Assembly (NCBI RefSeq): GCF_000571935.1
Contig: NZ_ATAX01000003.1
Location: 91,040-155,039 of the forward strand
Length of the DNA stretch: 64,000 nucleotides
Direction of reading: 5' to 3'
Source of the DNA: Ruminococcus flavefaciens 007c
GTDB taxonomy: Bacteria > Bacillota > Clostridia > Oscillospirales > Ruminococcaceae
Shown piece after piece: positions 48,018 to 56,926 of the stretch. Below the pieces are notes generated by a model. It saw nothing but the letters and a program-made list of their open reading frames with translations. It searched no databases and was not told the DNA's origin. Position numbers and translations under genes: made by a program. The stretch's first letter is position 1. Every line of letters starts with the position of its first letter.

Positions 48018-50294
48018 TTACTTCTGCTTTATACGGAAGCTGCTGTTGTGGAGCTTCGAAGCGTCAAAGCCTCTGGGCTTGCGGTCCTCGCGCTTTTTGT
48101 TATTGGGACGGCGCTCGGACTTCTGCTGCTTCTTTTCCTCCTCATCGTTGAGGCGCATAGTCAGTGATATACGGTTTCTCTTGAGGTCAACATCAAGAAC
48201 CCTTACCTTGACTACCTCGCCGACCTTTACAGCTTCAAGAGGGTGTTTGATGTAGCGGCTGCATATCTGTGAGATATGAACGAGACCGTCCTCGTGGACA
48301 CCTATGTCTACGAAACAGCCGAAATCAATGATATTGCGGACAGTACCCACAAGCTCCATACCGGGCTTGAGATCCTTTATCTCCATAACATCTCCGCTTC
48401 TGAGGAGAGGAGCGGGAAGCTCGTCACGAAGGTCGCGTCCTGGCTTTTTAAGCTCGCCGATGATGTCGGTGAGAGTAGGAACGCCTATACCGAGAGACTT
48501 GCTTATATTCTCCATACCGATGCTGTCAGCCTTTTCGTTGATGCCCTCGGCTCCGCCGCCTGCAATATCAGCAAGGGTAAATCCGCACTCGCTGAGAAGT
48601 GAGGAAGCAGCTTCGTAGCTTTCGGGGTGAACGGCTGTATTATCGAGAGGATTCTTGCCGTCGCGTACTCTCAGGAAGCCTGCGCACTGCTCGAAAGCCT
48701 TCTTACCAAGCTTCGGCACCTTGAGGAGCTCCTTGCGGTCGGTAAATCTGCCGTTCTCCTCACGGTAGGTAACGATATTCTTTGCAACTGTTGCGTTGAT
48801 GCCTGCGATATAAGAAAGCAGAGAATGTGAAGCGGTATTGAGGTCAACTCCGACGGAGTTAACACAGTCCTCGACTACGCCGCCAAGAGCTTCGCTCATT
48901 CTTGCCTGAGGCATATCGTGCTGATACTGTCCTACGCCGATGGCCTTGGGATCTATCTTTACCAGCTCCGCAAGAGGATCCTGAAGACGCCTTGCAATGG
49001 ATATTGCGCCTCTTATGGATACATCGTACTCCGGGAACTCCTCAGCGGCAACCTTTGAAGCGGAATATACCGAAGCTCCGGCCTCGCTTACTACCATGTA
49101 GCTTACGTCCTGAGGAACTTCCTTTACTATCTCAGCAGCAAAGGTCTCTGTCTCACGGGAAGCTGTACCGTTTCCGATGGATATGACGTTTACGTTGTAC
49201 TTCTGGATAAACTCCTTGACCTTGCGCTTTGCAGCCTCTACCGCACCTGCCGAACCAACAGGATAAATGATAGCGGTATCAAGAACCTTGCCTGTGCCGT
49301 CGATAACAGCGGTCTTGCAGCCGTGAGCATAACCGGGATCAAGTCCGAGGATAATGCTGCTCTTGAGCGGCGGCTGGAGAAGCATCTGACGGAGATTAGC
49401 TGCAAATACCTTTATGGAGTCCTCAGCGGCCTTTGCGCTCATCTCGGAACGTATCTCGCGCTCGATAGAGGGGAAGATAAGTCTCTTGTAGCTGTCTGCG
49501 GCAGCAGCCCTTACAAGCTCTCCGCAGGCATTGTTTGCCTTGATGTATTTGCCGAAGATAACATCCGTAGCTATGGTCTCATCAAGAGTTACAGCCACCT
49601 TGAGGAAGCCCTCCTTCTCGCCTCTGTCAAGGGCAAGAACACGATGGTTGGCAACCTTCGGAATAGCCTCGGTGTACTCATAGTAGTTCATATATACGCT
49701 CTCGGCCTCGGGATCGGCAGCCTTTGATACCAGCTCGCCCTTCTCTCCTGCAAGAGCACGGAGCTTCTTTCTTATATCAGCGTCGTCAGAGATGTCCTCG
49801 GCAATGATGTCCATAGCGCCCTGAAGAGCAGTCTGAACGTCGTTGATCTTCTTCTCCTCATTGAGGAAGGCTTCTGCCTCCTTCTCGGGATCTGTAAAGT
49901 TTTCCTGTGCAATGAGCATCTCTGCAAGGGGCTCGAGACCGTTCTCACGGGCAATGCTTGCACGGGTACGGCGCTTCGGCTTGAAGGGGCGGTAAATATC
50001 CTCCACCTCAACGAGAGTAACAGCCGCACTGATAGCAGCCTCTATCTCGGGAGTCATCTTCTCCTGCTCTGTGATAGCGTTTGTAACCTCCTCCTTGCGC
50101 TTTTCAAGGTTGCGGAGGTACATGAGCCTGTCATAGAGCTCACGGAGTATCTGATCGTCCAGGGAGCCTGTGAGCTCCTTACGGTAACGGGCGATAAAGG
50201 GTATTGTCTTGTCGTCATCTATAAGAGCAACTGTATTGTCCACCTGCTCCTGTTTCAGTCCGAATTCCTTTGCGAGTACTTTGTTGATTTCCAT
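48018..50294 (-). CDS. tex: Tex family RNA-binding protein
   Basis: 758 residues, normal length. N-terminal Tex helical domain, a YqgF-like RNase H-fold domain (LGLDPGYAHGCKTAVIDG, about 317-334), helix-hairpin-helix elements (VGVDLNTAS, then VPKLGKKAFEQCAGFLR) and a C-terminal S1 domain (about 645-715, VGTVRNIIDFGCFVDIG), followed by a basic tail. Tex is a nucleic-acid-binding protein affecting transcription and stress tolerance; in pneumococcus and others it is dispensable. Confidence 0.96.
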   Translation of the reverse strand: MEINKVLAKEFGLKQEQVDNTVALIDDDKTIPFIARYRKELTGSLDDQILRELYDRLMYLRNLEKRKEEVTNAITEQEKMTPEIEAAISAAVTLVEVEDIYRPFKPKRRTRASIARENGLEPLAEMLIAQENFTDPEKEAEAFLNEEKKINDVQTALQGAMDIIAEDISDDADIRKKLRALAGEKGELVSKAADPEAESVYMNYYEYTEAIPKVANHRVLALDRGEKEGFLKVAVTLDETIATDVIFGKYIKANNACGELVRAAAADSYKRLIFPSIEREIRSEMSAKAAEDSIKVFAANLRQMLLQPPLKSSIILGLDPGYAHGCKTAVIDGTGKVLDTAIIYPVGSAGAVEAAKRKVKEFIQKYNVNVISIGNGTASRETETFAAEIVKEVPQDVSYMVVSEAGASVYSASKVAAEEFPEYDVSIRGAISIARRLQDPLAELVKIDPKAIGVGQYQHDMPQARMSEALGGVVEDCVNSVGVDLNTASHSLLSYIAGINATVAKNIVTYREENGRFTDRKELLKVPKLGKKAFEQCAGFLRVRDGKNPLDNTAVHPESYEAASSLLSECGFTLADIAGGGAEGINEKADSIGMENISKSLGIGVPTLTDIIGELKKPGRDLRDELPAPLLRSGDVMEIKDLKPGMELVGTVRNIIDFGCFVDIGVHEDGLVHISQICSRYIKHPLEAVKVGEVVKVRVLDVDLKRNRISLTMRLNDEEEKKQQKSERRPNNKKREDRKPRGFDASKLHNSSFRIKQK

Positions 50295-50321
50295 AATTTT
50301 TCCTTTCGTCTTTATGATATA

Positions 50322-50345
50322 AGGACCGTCGGCACAGCCGCGGTC
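50322..50345 (-). terminator. Weak hairpin after the alpha/beta hydrolase gene
   Basis: GGACCG (50322-50327) pairs with CGGTCC (50340-50345). The minus strand continues TTATATC, a weak T-run. Confidence 0.4.
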
Positions 50346-50361
50346 CTGTCCGGCTTGTATA

Positions 50362-51369
50362 TCATTCCCGTTCCTCGGGGGCAGCTTCCTGCTGCTCGGG
50401 TGCGGGTGTAACTGTCATGGACTCAAGCTGATCTTCATTCCAGCGGTCGAGCCAGGAAAACAGTGTCTTTGCTATATCCTTGTATACGTTCATGGAGTTC
50501 TTCTCCATGAGCACATCATGTCTCATGCCGTCGAATATGCGGTGAGATATGCTCTCATAGCCTGTCTTTTCCATTTTTGATATTGTGCGCATGAGCTTCT
50601 TTTCCGAGATCATGGCGGAATCGTCCCTGCCCGATATGAACCTTATGGGGAGAGAGGGATTTTTGACCTGCCAGCCTCTTCCCGATTCAGACTGCTTCAC
50701 CAGCCACAGGAGCTCCTGATAGCCGTTGAGGGTAGGCTTGAAATTGCACAGCGGATCCTCATTGTAAGCAAGTACAGCGTCTGCATCGCTGCATCTCCAT
50801 GAATTTATGGGATCCTCGAAGAATTTTCCGAAGCTGTCGTCTATGGTATCGAAGATCTTTTCGCTCCTGAAGCGGCTGCCCGGACGTTTTGCCGCAACAG
50901 AGCCTATTACTCTTGACGCAGGCGAAAACGGACTGTGGCAGATAGTTCCCAGAAGCACAAGGCCGTTCAGCTCATTATCGTGTTCTTTTATAAAGCATCT
51001 TGCTCCCGCAGCTCCCAGACCGCTTGCCACCATAAATACGGGCACATCGGGATAGGCAGCTCTGATCCTCTTGCTGAGCTGGAGGATATCGGCCACAAAG
51101 CCTTCACCGCCGTTTCTGAACATAAAGCCCAGATCATCGGCCTCCACGATACTCTTTCCGTGTCCGCGGTTATCATGTATTACCGTTATGAAGCCCTGCT
51201 CGGCAAGGTAATCCATAAAGGGATAGTAACGCTCCTTGTGCTCATTCATGCCATGAACAATCTGGACAATGCCGTTTATATCTCCCGAAGGCACTGCCAT
51301 TACAGCTGAAATAACAAGTTCGTCATATTCGGAAGTAAATTCAAATTCCTTCAGATCAGCATTAAGCAT
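50362..51369 (-). CDS. Alpha/beta hydrolase (monoacylglycerol lipase/lysophospholipase type)
   Basis: 335 residues from ATG 51369, which has AGGAGG upstream. The fold is seen in VQIVHGMNEHKERY (oxyanion part), IHDNRGHGKS and the late RISGRDDSAM (acid) and GMRHDVL (His). The nucleophile position reads VASGLGAAG, where the usual GxSxG pattern is altered but the serine remains. Substrate unknown, likely a lipid ester. Ends with a Gln/Glu/Pro-rich tail. Confidence 0.87.
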   Translation of the reverse strand: MLNADLKEFEFTSEYDELVISAVMAVPSGDINGIVQIVHGMNEHKERYYPFMDYLAEQGFITVIHDNRGHGKSIVEADDLGFMFRNGGEGFVADILQLSKRIRAAYPDVPVFMVASGLGAAGARCFIKEHDNELNGLVLLGTICHSPFSPASRVIGSVAAKRPGSRFRSEKIFDTIDDSFGKFFEDPINSWRCSDADAVLAYNEDPLCNFKPTLNGYQELLWLVKQSESGRGWQVKNPSLPIRFISGRDDSAMISEKKLMRTISKMEKTGYESISHRIFDGMRHDVLMEKNSMNVYKDIAKTLFSWLDRWNEDQLESMTVTPAPEQQEAAPEERE

Positions 51370-51416
51370 AAAGATCCTCCTGTCAAAATTCGGGGAAAAC
51401 AAAGTTTACAAAGTTT

Positions 51417-51445
51417 ATTATATCATATTTCGGACAATAAAGCAA
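51417..51445 (-). promoter_or_regulatory. Promoter of the alpha/beta hydrolase gene
   Basis: Minus strand: -35 TTGCTT (51440-51445), 17-bp spacer, -10 TATAAT (51417-51422). Confidence 0.75.
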
Positions 51446-51477
51446 CTATTTTCTAACAACAGCGGATATTCGGTATT

Positions 51478-52053
51478 TTATATACCCTTTTCCAGCTGCC
51501 TCAGCCTGTGCAGGAGAGTATTCGGCACTCCCCTAGCTCCTCTGACAGCCGATACGCCAAGCTTTTTCATCTCGGACAAGGGCATATCACCCTGTGCGAA
51601 CCTGTGCATGAGCTTCAGCTTCATAGCCTTTCTGATACGGTAGCTGCCGTCATCGTAGTTATACTGTATGTTTACTTCTGTTGCCTCACATCTGTACATT
51701 ACGGCGGAGACTGGTGCAGCCATATACATATACACCGTATCCCCCACTATCATATTTGCAGTCTGTTTCCATAGGATAGTGCCGTCACGGCAGAAGTCCT
51801 TCTCAACATCGTACATTGCAGGGGCAGCAGGTATAAGCCACTCCCTTGGTTCAGTGCGCATCCTTTTTCCGCTTCCTGTATGTGACACTATCTCATAGCT
51901 CATATCAATGAGCCCTCTGACCTGTTCCTCATCAACGCTGCCGTCAAGAAGAACGGTCACCCACTGTTCCTTCTGCATATGATAGGCAGGAAGTATACCC
52001 TTCATCGCCAGCAGCGAGCCCGTCATCAGCGGACTACACTTGACATTGATTAT
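51478..52053 (-). pseudogene. MmcQ/YjbR-family protein, 5'-truncated
   Basis: The readable protein runs from IINVKCSP through PAYHMQKEQWVTVLLDGSV, the second half of an MmcQ/YjbR DNA-binding domain, followed by a PUA/EVE-like domain (PREWLIPA, then ANMIVGDTVYMYMAAPVSA) and a basic tail. About the first half of the MmcQ/YjbR domain is missing: family similarity stops near 52053, where the plus strand starts to read as a dockerin protein. An ATG at 52026 could still start a 182-residue remnant. Treated as a pseudogene or a broken assembly junction. Confidence 0.7.
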
Positions 52054-52479
52054 CGGATGGACCTCAACGGAAACGGTCTCAGCGGCGATATGAACGACCT
52101 GACCATATTCGATCTGTATTCCACCAATGACATCAATGAAGAACAGCTGGCTGACTTCTTCGATAACTACATAGATCGTCTTAACGAGTATTCCGAGCAG
52201 CTTGCAGCTGCAAAGAACCTCCCTCCCGTAAAGTTCAGCCCCGATTCAAGCGCTGCACCTATGGTATATGAGATGGACGCAGTCCGCTCGGGAGATACCA
52301 ACAGCGACGGAAAAATGGACCTTGCTGACGCTATCAATATCATGCAGTCCCTTGCAAATCCCGATAAGTACAAGCTTTCAATGTCAGAGCGCTTCAACGG
52401 CGACCTCGACGATACAGGCAACGGCATTACTCCCAACGATGCTGTTGCTATACAGGAAAGACTTCTCGGTTTAATCTGA
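52054..52479 (+). pseudogene. Dockerin-bearing protein, 5'-truncated
   Basis: The 3' part of a cellulosomal protein, read from MDLNGNGLSGD to the stop. The C-terminus is a type I dockerin: GDTNSDGKMDLADAINIMQ, then GDLDDTGNGITPNDAVAIQ, each a calcium-binding loop plus helix. No start, ribosome site or signal peptide precedes it; the upstream sequence is the antisense of the MmcQ/YjbR gene. The catalytic part is lost or lies elsewhere. The dockerin resembles that of the SGNH esterase at the right edge. Confidence 0.75.
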
Positions 52480-52486
52480 ATATGAC

Positions 52487-52524
52487 AAAAGCCCGTAAGC
52501 AATGACAGCTTCCGGGCTTTTTTT
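52487..52524 (+). terminator. Terminator after the truncated dockerin gene
   Basis: AAAAGCCCGTAAGC pairs with GCTTCCGGGCTTTTTTT (one mismatch, 7-nt loop), ending in a run of seven T. It suggests the lost gene was once a complete transcription unit. Confidence 0.88.
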
Positions 52525-52624
52525 GTAATCCGCTGAACAGAAAAGCCATAGCAGCTCTGAAGAAATGTCAGAGATGCTATGGCTGAGCTTTTTATGCGCC
52601 GAATATGACGCTTTATTTATTCTG

Positions 52625-55189
52625 TCATGTGGTTGCCTGGAATACAGCCTTTACGAATGAATAGAGGTGTGAATGGATAGAGTCATCACCGTGGTGGCCG
52701 TTCTGAACAACGTGCCATACATGAGGTACGCCGTTCCTGGTGAAGTTATTGTGGTAGCCCTCGGGAGTATTCAGGCCAACTACATCGTCCTGAGTACCGC
52801 CTGTGATCATTACGAGGTAAGGAGTCTCGCTCTCGCTGTTCCACTTCCATGAGCCCGAAGCACCCGGTGCAGGACAGATAGCGCCTACATAGCCGAACTT
52901 GTTACCATACTTCATACCGATCTGGAGAGACTCGCGTCCGCCCATTGAGAAGCCTGTGACAGCAGTATTCTCTCTGCCTGTTGCAACGCTGTACTTGGAC
53001 TCGATATGAGGCATAAGGCTGTCAACGATATCATCAACGAAGTTGTCGTAGCCCTCGTTTGAACCAGGATCAGCAAATCCTGTTGCATCGTTCATGGTAG
53101 CGCTTGTGAATACGAAAGGCACTACAACTATCATTTCTTTTGCGTCGCCCGAAGCAATAGCATTTCCTACGATCTGCTGTGTATACATCTGACCGTTGCC
53201 CTGTGTTATCATACGGTTCTCGTTCTCAAAGAAGCCGTGGAGCACATAGAGTACGGGATACTTCTTGCTCGGATCATAGTTTGCGGGAAGCAGGATATTG
53301 TAATTCTTGTTCTTGTTTGCCTTCTTGGAGAAGTATGTCTCCTTCTTGAGCGTTCCGTACTGAACACCCTGCTTCTGCATATGTGAATCATTGGGCTCAT
53401 TGTTTACAAGCGACTTCTGAACGATATCTGTGAATTCCTTCATAGAATATTTGCGCTCGCCTGTTGTGCCTGATGGAGGTGTTGTTGTCTGCTCGGGAGG
53501 TGTAGTTGTCTGGCTGGGAGGTGTGGTCGTTGTCTGACTTGGCGGTGTTGTAGTGGTTGAGCCGCCTGCAGCTCCGTCTGTTGCCTGGAATACGCCTCTT
53601 ATGAAGTTATAAAGGGCAGAGTGGATAGAATCGTCGCCGTGGTGACCGCCCTGAACAACGTGCCATACATGAGGTACGCCGTTCCTGTTGAAGTTATTGT
53701 GGTAGCCCTCGGGAGTATTCAGGCCAACTACATCGTCCTGAGTACCGCCTGTGATCATAAGAAGATAAGGCTGTTCGTCGGAATTGCTCCACTTCCATGA
53801 GCCCGAAGCACCCGGTGCAGGACAGATAGCACCTACATAGCCGAACTTGTCACCATGCTTCATACCGATCTGGAGAGACTCGCGTCCGCCCATTGAGAAG
53901 CCTGTAACAGCAGTATTCTCTCTGCCTGTTGCAACGCTGTACTTGGACTCAATATGAGGCATGAGGCTGTCAACGATATCATCAACGAAATTGTCGTAGC
54001 CCTCGTTTGAACCCGCATCCGCAAATCCTGTTGCATCATTCATGGTAGCACTTGTGAATACGAAAGGCACTACAACTATCATGTCCTTCGCCTCGCCCGA
54101 AGCGATAGCGTTTCCGACTATCTGACGGGTATACATTGTACCGTTGCCCTTGGTTATCATACGGTCCTCGTTCTCGAAGAAACCGTGGAGTAAATAAAGA
54201 ACGGGATACTGCTTGCTCTCGTCGTAATCGGCAGGAAGCAGAATGTTGTAATTCTTATTCTTGTTTGCCTTCTTGGAGAAGTATGTTTCCTTCTTGATAG
54301 TTCCGTACTTGACGCCTGACTTCTCCTGATGTGAGCTGCTCGGCTCGGTGTTTACAAGCTCGCTCTGTATCTTTTCTGTAAGTTCCTCGCAGGTGTACTT
54401 CTGCTGTCCGGGAACCACAACAGGTTCAACAACAGGGAATTCCTTTATCTTGCCCGATACGAACTGCATTATGAGCAGTGCATCATTGATCTCGAAAACT
54501 CCGTTGCTGTCAGCGTCTGCTGCCTTCAGAGCCTTTTTATCGGTGATGCCTTTGATGAGACCTCTGCGTGCCAGGATAATATCGAATGAATCGATAACTC
54601 CGTCGTAGTTTATATCGCCCTTGTTCATCTGCACAGGTGCGGAAGGCTCGCCTATTTCCGTTCCGCTCTTGGCTCCGACGATCTCGTCGATATAGAAGCT
54701 GCACTTGCTCTCTTTTGTTTCAACGTAAAGCTGAATGTTAGACGCTCCGGCGGGAATGCTGAATTTATTGTTTTCAAGATGTGCCCACTGGCCCTTTTCC
54801 GCAGTTACTTCTGCGATCTTCGGGTAGTTGTCCGAAGAACCGTCACTGTACTGGAGAGTGAGGTAAAAGGTTACGGGTGCGTCGGTGTCCTCTGTCATGA
54901 CATATGCACTGAAGGCATAGTCCTCGCCTGCCTGAAAACTGCTGCCGAGACTTACTGTGGCACCATTCCAGTCACTGGCTCTGTCGCTGGTGAACAGAGA
55001 GCTTTCACCTGAACGGGATTTGCCCGTCACCGTCTTTACAGACGCTGATCCTCGTCCGGTCCACTTTTCTGTTCCCTCTTCGAATGTGCTGTGGAGAATA
55101 TAATCCTCCTCCGCTGCCGTCACAGGTACTGATGCGACTGCTGAGAGCGCAAGTACCGCCGAAGAGATGAGAGATAAAATTTTTTTCAT
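52625..55189 (-). CDS. Cellulosomal protein with two CE1 esterase domains, CBM and dockerin
   Basis: About 854 residues from ATG 55189 (AGGAGG upstream). Order: signal peptide (1-26); carbohydrate-binding module like CBM22/CBM4_9 (about 27-175); dockerin (about 188-255; GDINYDGVIDSFDIILAR and ADADSNGVFEINDALLIM); CE1 esterase 1 (about 270-530); Thr/Pro linker; CE1 esterase 2 (about 590-854). Each esterase has GFSMGGRESLQ with the serine nucleophile and a late GHHGDDSIHS histidine region. CE1 enzymes release ferulate or acetate from xylan. The dockerin sits inside rather than at the end. Confidence 0.92.
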   Translation of the reverse strand: MKKILSLISSAVLALSAVASVPVTAAEEDYILHSTFEEGTEKWTGRGSASVKTVTGKSRSGESSLFTSDRASDWNGATVSLGSSFQAGEDYAFSAYVMTEDTDAPVTFYLTLQYSDGSSDNYPKIAEVTAEKGQWAHLENNKFSIPAGASNIQLYVETKESKCSFYIDEIVGAKSGTEIGEPSAPVQMNKGDINYDGVIDSFDIILARRGLIKGITDKKALKAADADSNGVFEINDALLIMQFVSGKIKEFPVVEPVVVPGQQKYTCEELTEKIQSELVNTEPSSSHQEKSGVKYGTIKKETYFSKKANKNKNYNILLPADYDESKQYPVLYLLHGFFENEDRMITKGNGTMYTRQIVGNAIASGEAKDMIVVVPFVFTSATMNDATGFADAGSNEGYDNFVDDIVDSLMPHIESKYSVATGRENTAVTGFSMGGRESLQIGMKHGDKFGYVGAICPAPGASGSWKWSNSDEQPYLLMITGGTQDDVVGLNTPEGYHNNFNRNGVPHVWHVVQGGHHGDDSIHSALYNFIRGVFQATDGAAGGSTTTTPPSQTTTTPPSQTTTPPEQTTTPPSGTTGERKYSMKEFTDIVQKSLVNNEPNDSHMQKQGVQYGTLKKETYFSKKANKNKNYNILLPANYDPSKKYPVLYVLHGFFENENRMITQGNGQMYTQQIVGNAIASGDAKEMIVVVPFVFTSATMNDATGFADPGSNEGYDNFVDDIVDSLMPHIESKYSVATGRENTAVTGFSMGGRESLQIGMKYGNKFGYVGAICPAPGASGSWKWNSESETPYLVMITGGTQDDVVGLNTPEGYHNNFTRNGVPHVWHVVQNGHHGDDSIHSHLYSFVKAVFQATT
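52634..54400 (-). repeat. Tandem duplication of the CE1 esterase domain
   Basis: Two direct copies of about 820 bp (roughly 52634-53459 and 53580-54400) that are nearly identical over long stretches, for example around the catalytic serine and the last 60 codons. The Thr/Pro linker (about 53460-53575) separates them. High identity at silent sites suggests a recent duplication or gene conversion. Confidence 0.85.
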
Positions 55190-55412
55190 TTCCAATCCTC
55201 CTTTAAAATGTATAAAGAACACATTATATACTTTATGTTTAACATATATTTTTTCATCCGTCAACCCACAAAATGAAGATTAGGTTCAATTGTTACTTTG
55301 TTTTTTTATTTATAACAATATTAATACTATTTTTGTGCTGTTGTATCATTTTAATGACATAAGTGTGATATTTTTATTAAAAGCAATTTAAGGTCAAAGC
55401 ACAATAGATCAA

Positions 55413-55442
55413 TCCCTCCCAAGCTAAAAAAACCGGGAGGGA
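55413..55442. terminator. Inverted repeat after the O-antigen ligase-like gene
   Basis: TCCCTCCC (55413-55420) pairs with GGGAGGGA (55435-55442). A run of seven A (T on the minus strand) lies inside the loop rather than after the stem, so termination is possible but not certain. Confidence 0.45.
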
Positions 55443-55458
55443 TCCTGATCCGTTATTG

Positions 55459-56856
55459 TCATTTTTTTCTTATTTTTTCCTTTTTATGCTCTGCCGCATA
55501 TCCGAAGCAATGCTGGTTCTTCTTTGAAAGACACATTCCAAGGGTTATCCAGAAATACGGCGCAACATTTACGATACTGCTGTTGAAGCAGGCCTGGGCG
55601 ATATATCCGAAGAACATACCGAGGAAGATCCAGTTGATATATCTCTCCTCCTTGTCCTCGCTGCGTATAACACTTCTTATGCCCGTTACAGCCGTATATA
55701 TAAGCAGTGTAAGGTAGGTGATGAGCTGGAAAACGCCCTGGGTTACCAGATAATGGATATACTCGTTATGTCCCTTGCCCTGGGTATACATACCCTCATA
55801 GTAGTCGGGGCTCTTGTAGAATACATCCCTGTAATTGTCGAGGCCTATTCCGAATGCCCAGTTATCGGGTACGGATCTGAGTCCGTATTTCCATATGTAC
55901 ATTCTTCTTGTGCCGAGGCCGTCGGTGGTAGCGCCTTCTCCTTTGGTATTGGCTATCTCGGCAGAGGTCTGACTGATCTTGCCTGTAATCTTTCCGCATA
56001 CGAGTATCACAAAGGCTACTACTGCCGCCATACCTATTATAAGAAGTCCCAGACGCCTGAGGATACTGATGAATTTTTCCTTCTCCAGTTTCTTATGCTT
56101 CATTACAGCCAGAGATACGACAATGAACAGGAGATATACAAATATTCCCACCCATGCAAGTCTTGCTTCTGCCGAAAGCAGGGTATAGAAGCTTATAAGT
56201 GATATTACGTATGTTATATTGCGTGTGACCTTGTTTTCGGTGAAAAGGAACACTCCCGAGGTGCAGGCAAACAGCAGCACACTGAAGCCCGCATACCAGT
56301 TGGAATGCTGAAGAAGTCCGTAGCTGCGCCTCAGTTCCATGATAAGGTTGTTGTCATAATAGCACTCACCTATGTAGATCCCGCAGGTCTGAAGTGCGGC
56401 AAACAGCGTCTGAATAACGGTCACAAGTATAAAAACGTTTATGATGTTTTTCCTCAGCTGCTTGTCCTTTATCATGGTTCCCGCAAGCATAAGGCTGAAA
56501 TATCCCACAAAGTTGAAAAGCCATTCGTCATAATAAAAGCCATGGAACGTAGCGTATTTGTCCTTTGAAAAGACTGCCGAAAGCAGCGCAAATACGAAAA
56601 GCAGAAAATACAGCACATCTGTAAGGTAATACTTTATCTTCTGATGCTTCAGGAAGTGTACTATAAATGCGAATATTCCGAAATAGCCTGCCATTTCCAC
56701 TATCGTCGGCTGACTTACGAATACATTGGAGTGCATCTCGTCAAATATCTCCGTCACGGGCAGAGCTATCATAACGAATACTATGTAGACAAAAAAGCCC
56801 TTTTCGGACGTTATTATCTCAAAAAATCTTGAAAATCTGCTTTTTATATCCTGCAT
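55459..56856 (-). CDS. O-antigen ligase/polymerase family membrane protein
   Basis: 465 residues with about twelve membrane helices and a large outer loop (about 295-370) holding the Wzy_C-type signature (SVPDNWAFGIGLDNYRD, then KGHNEYIHYLVTQG). Such enzymes polymerise or ligate lipid-linked surface glycans. It is the last gene of a four-gene polysaccharide cluster, 70 bp after the HAD-like gene. Confidence 0.9.
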   Translation of the reverse strand: MQDIKSRFSRFFEIITSEKGFFVYIVFVMIALPVTEIFDEMHSNVFVSQPTIVEMAGYFGIFAFIVHFLKHQKIKYYLTDVLYFLLFVFALLSAVFSKDKYATFHGFYYDEWLFNFVGYFSLMLAGTMIKDKQLRKNIINVFILVTVIQTLFAALQTCGIYIGECYYDNNLIMELRRSYGLLQHSNWYAGFSVLLFACTSGVFLFTENKVTRNITYVISLISFYTLLSAEARLAWVGIFVYLLFIVVSLAVMKHKKLEKEKFISILRRLGLLIIGMAAVVAFVILVCGKITGKISQTSAEIANTKGEGATTDGLGTRRMYIWKYGLRSVPDNWAFGIGLDNYRDVFYKSPDYYEGMYTQGKGHNEYIHYLVTQGVFQLITYLTLLIYTAVTGIRSVIRSEDKEERYINWIFLGMFFGYIAQACFNSSIVNVAPYFWITLGMCLSKKNQHCFGYAAEHKKEKIRKK

Positions 56857-56926
56857 TGTTTTACCTCATTATCATTTTTTCCGCTTTAAGCGGTAAACTA
56901 AAAAAGATGTTTCCGTCCCAGCGGGC

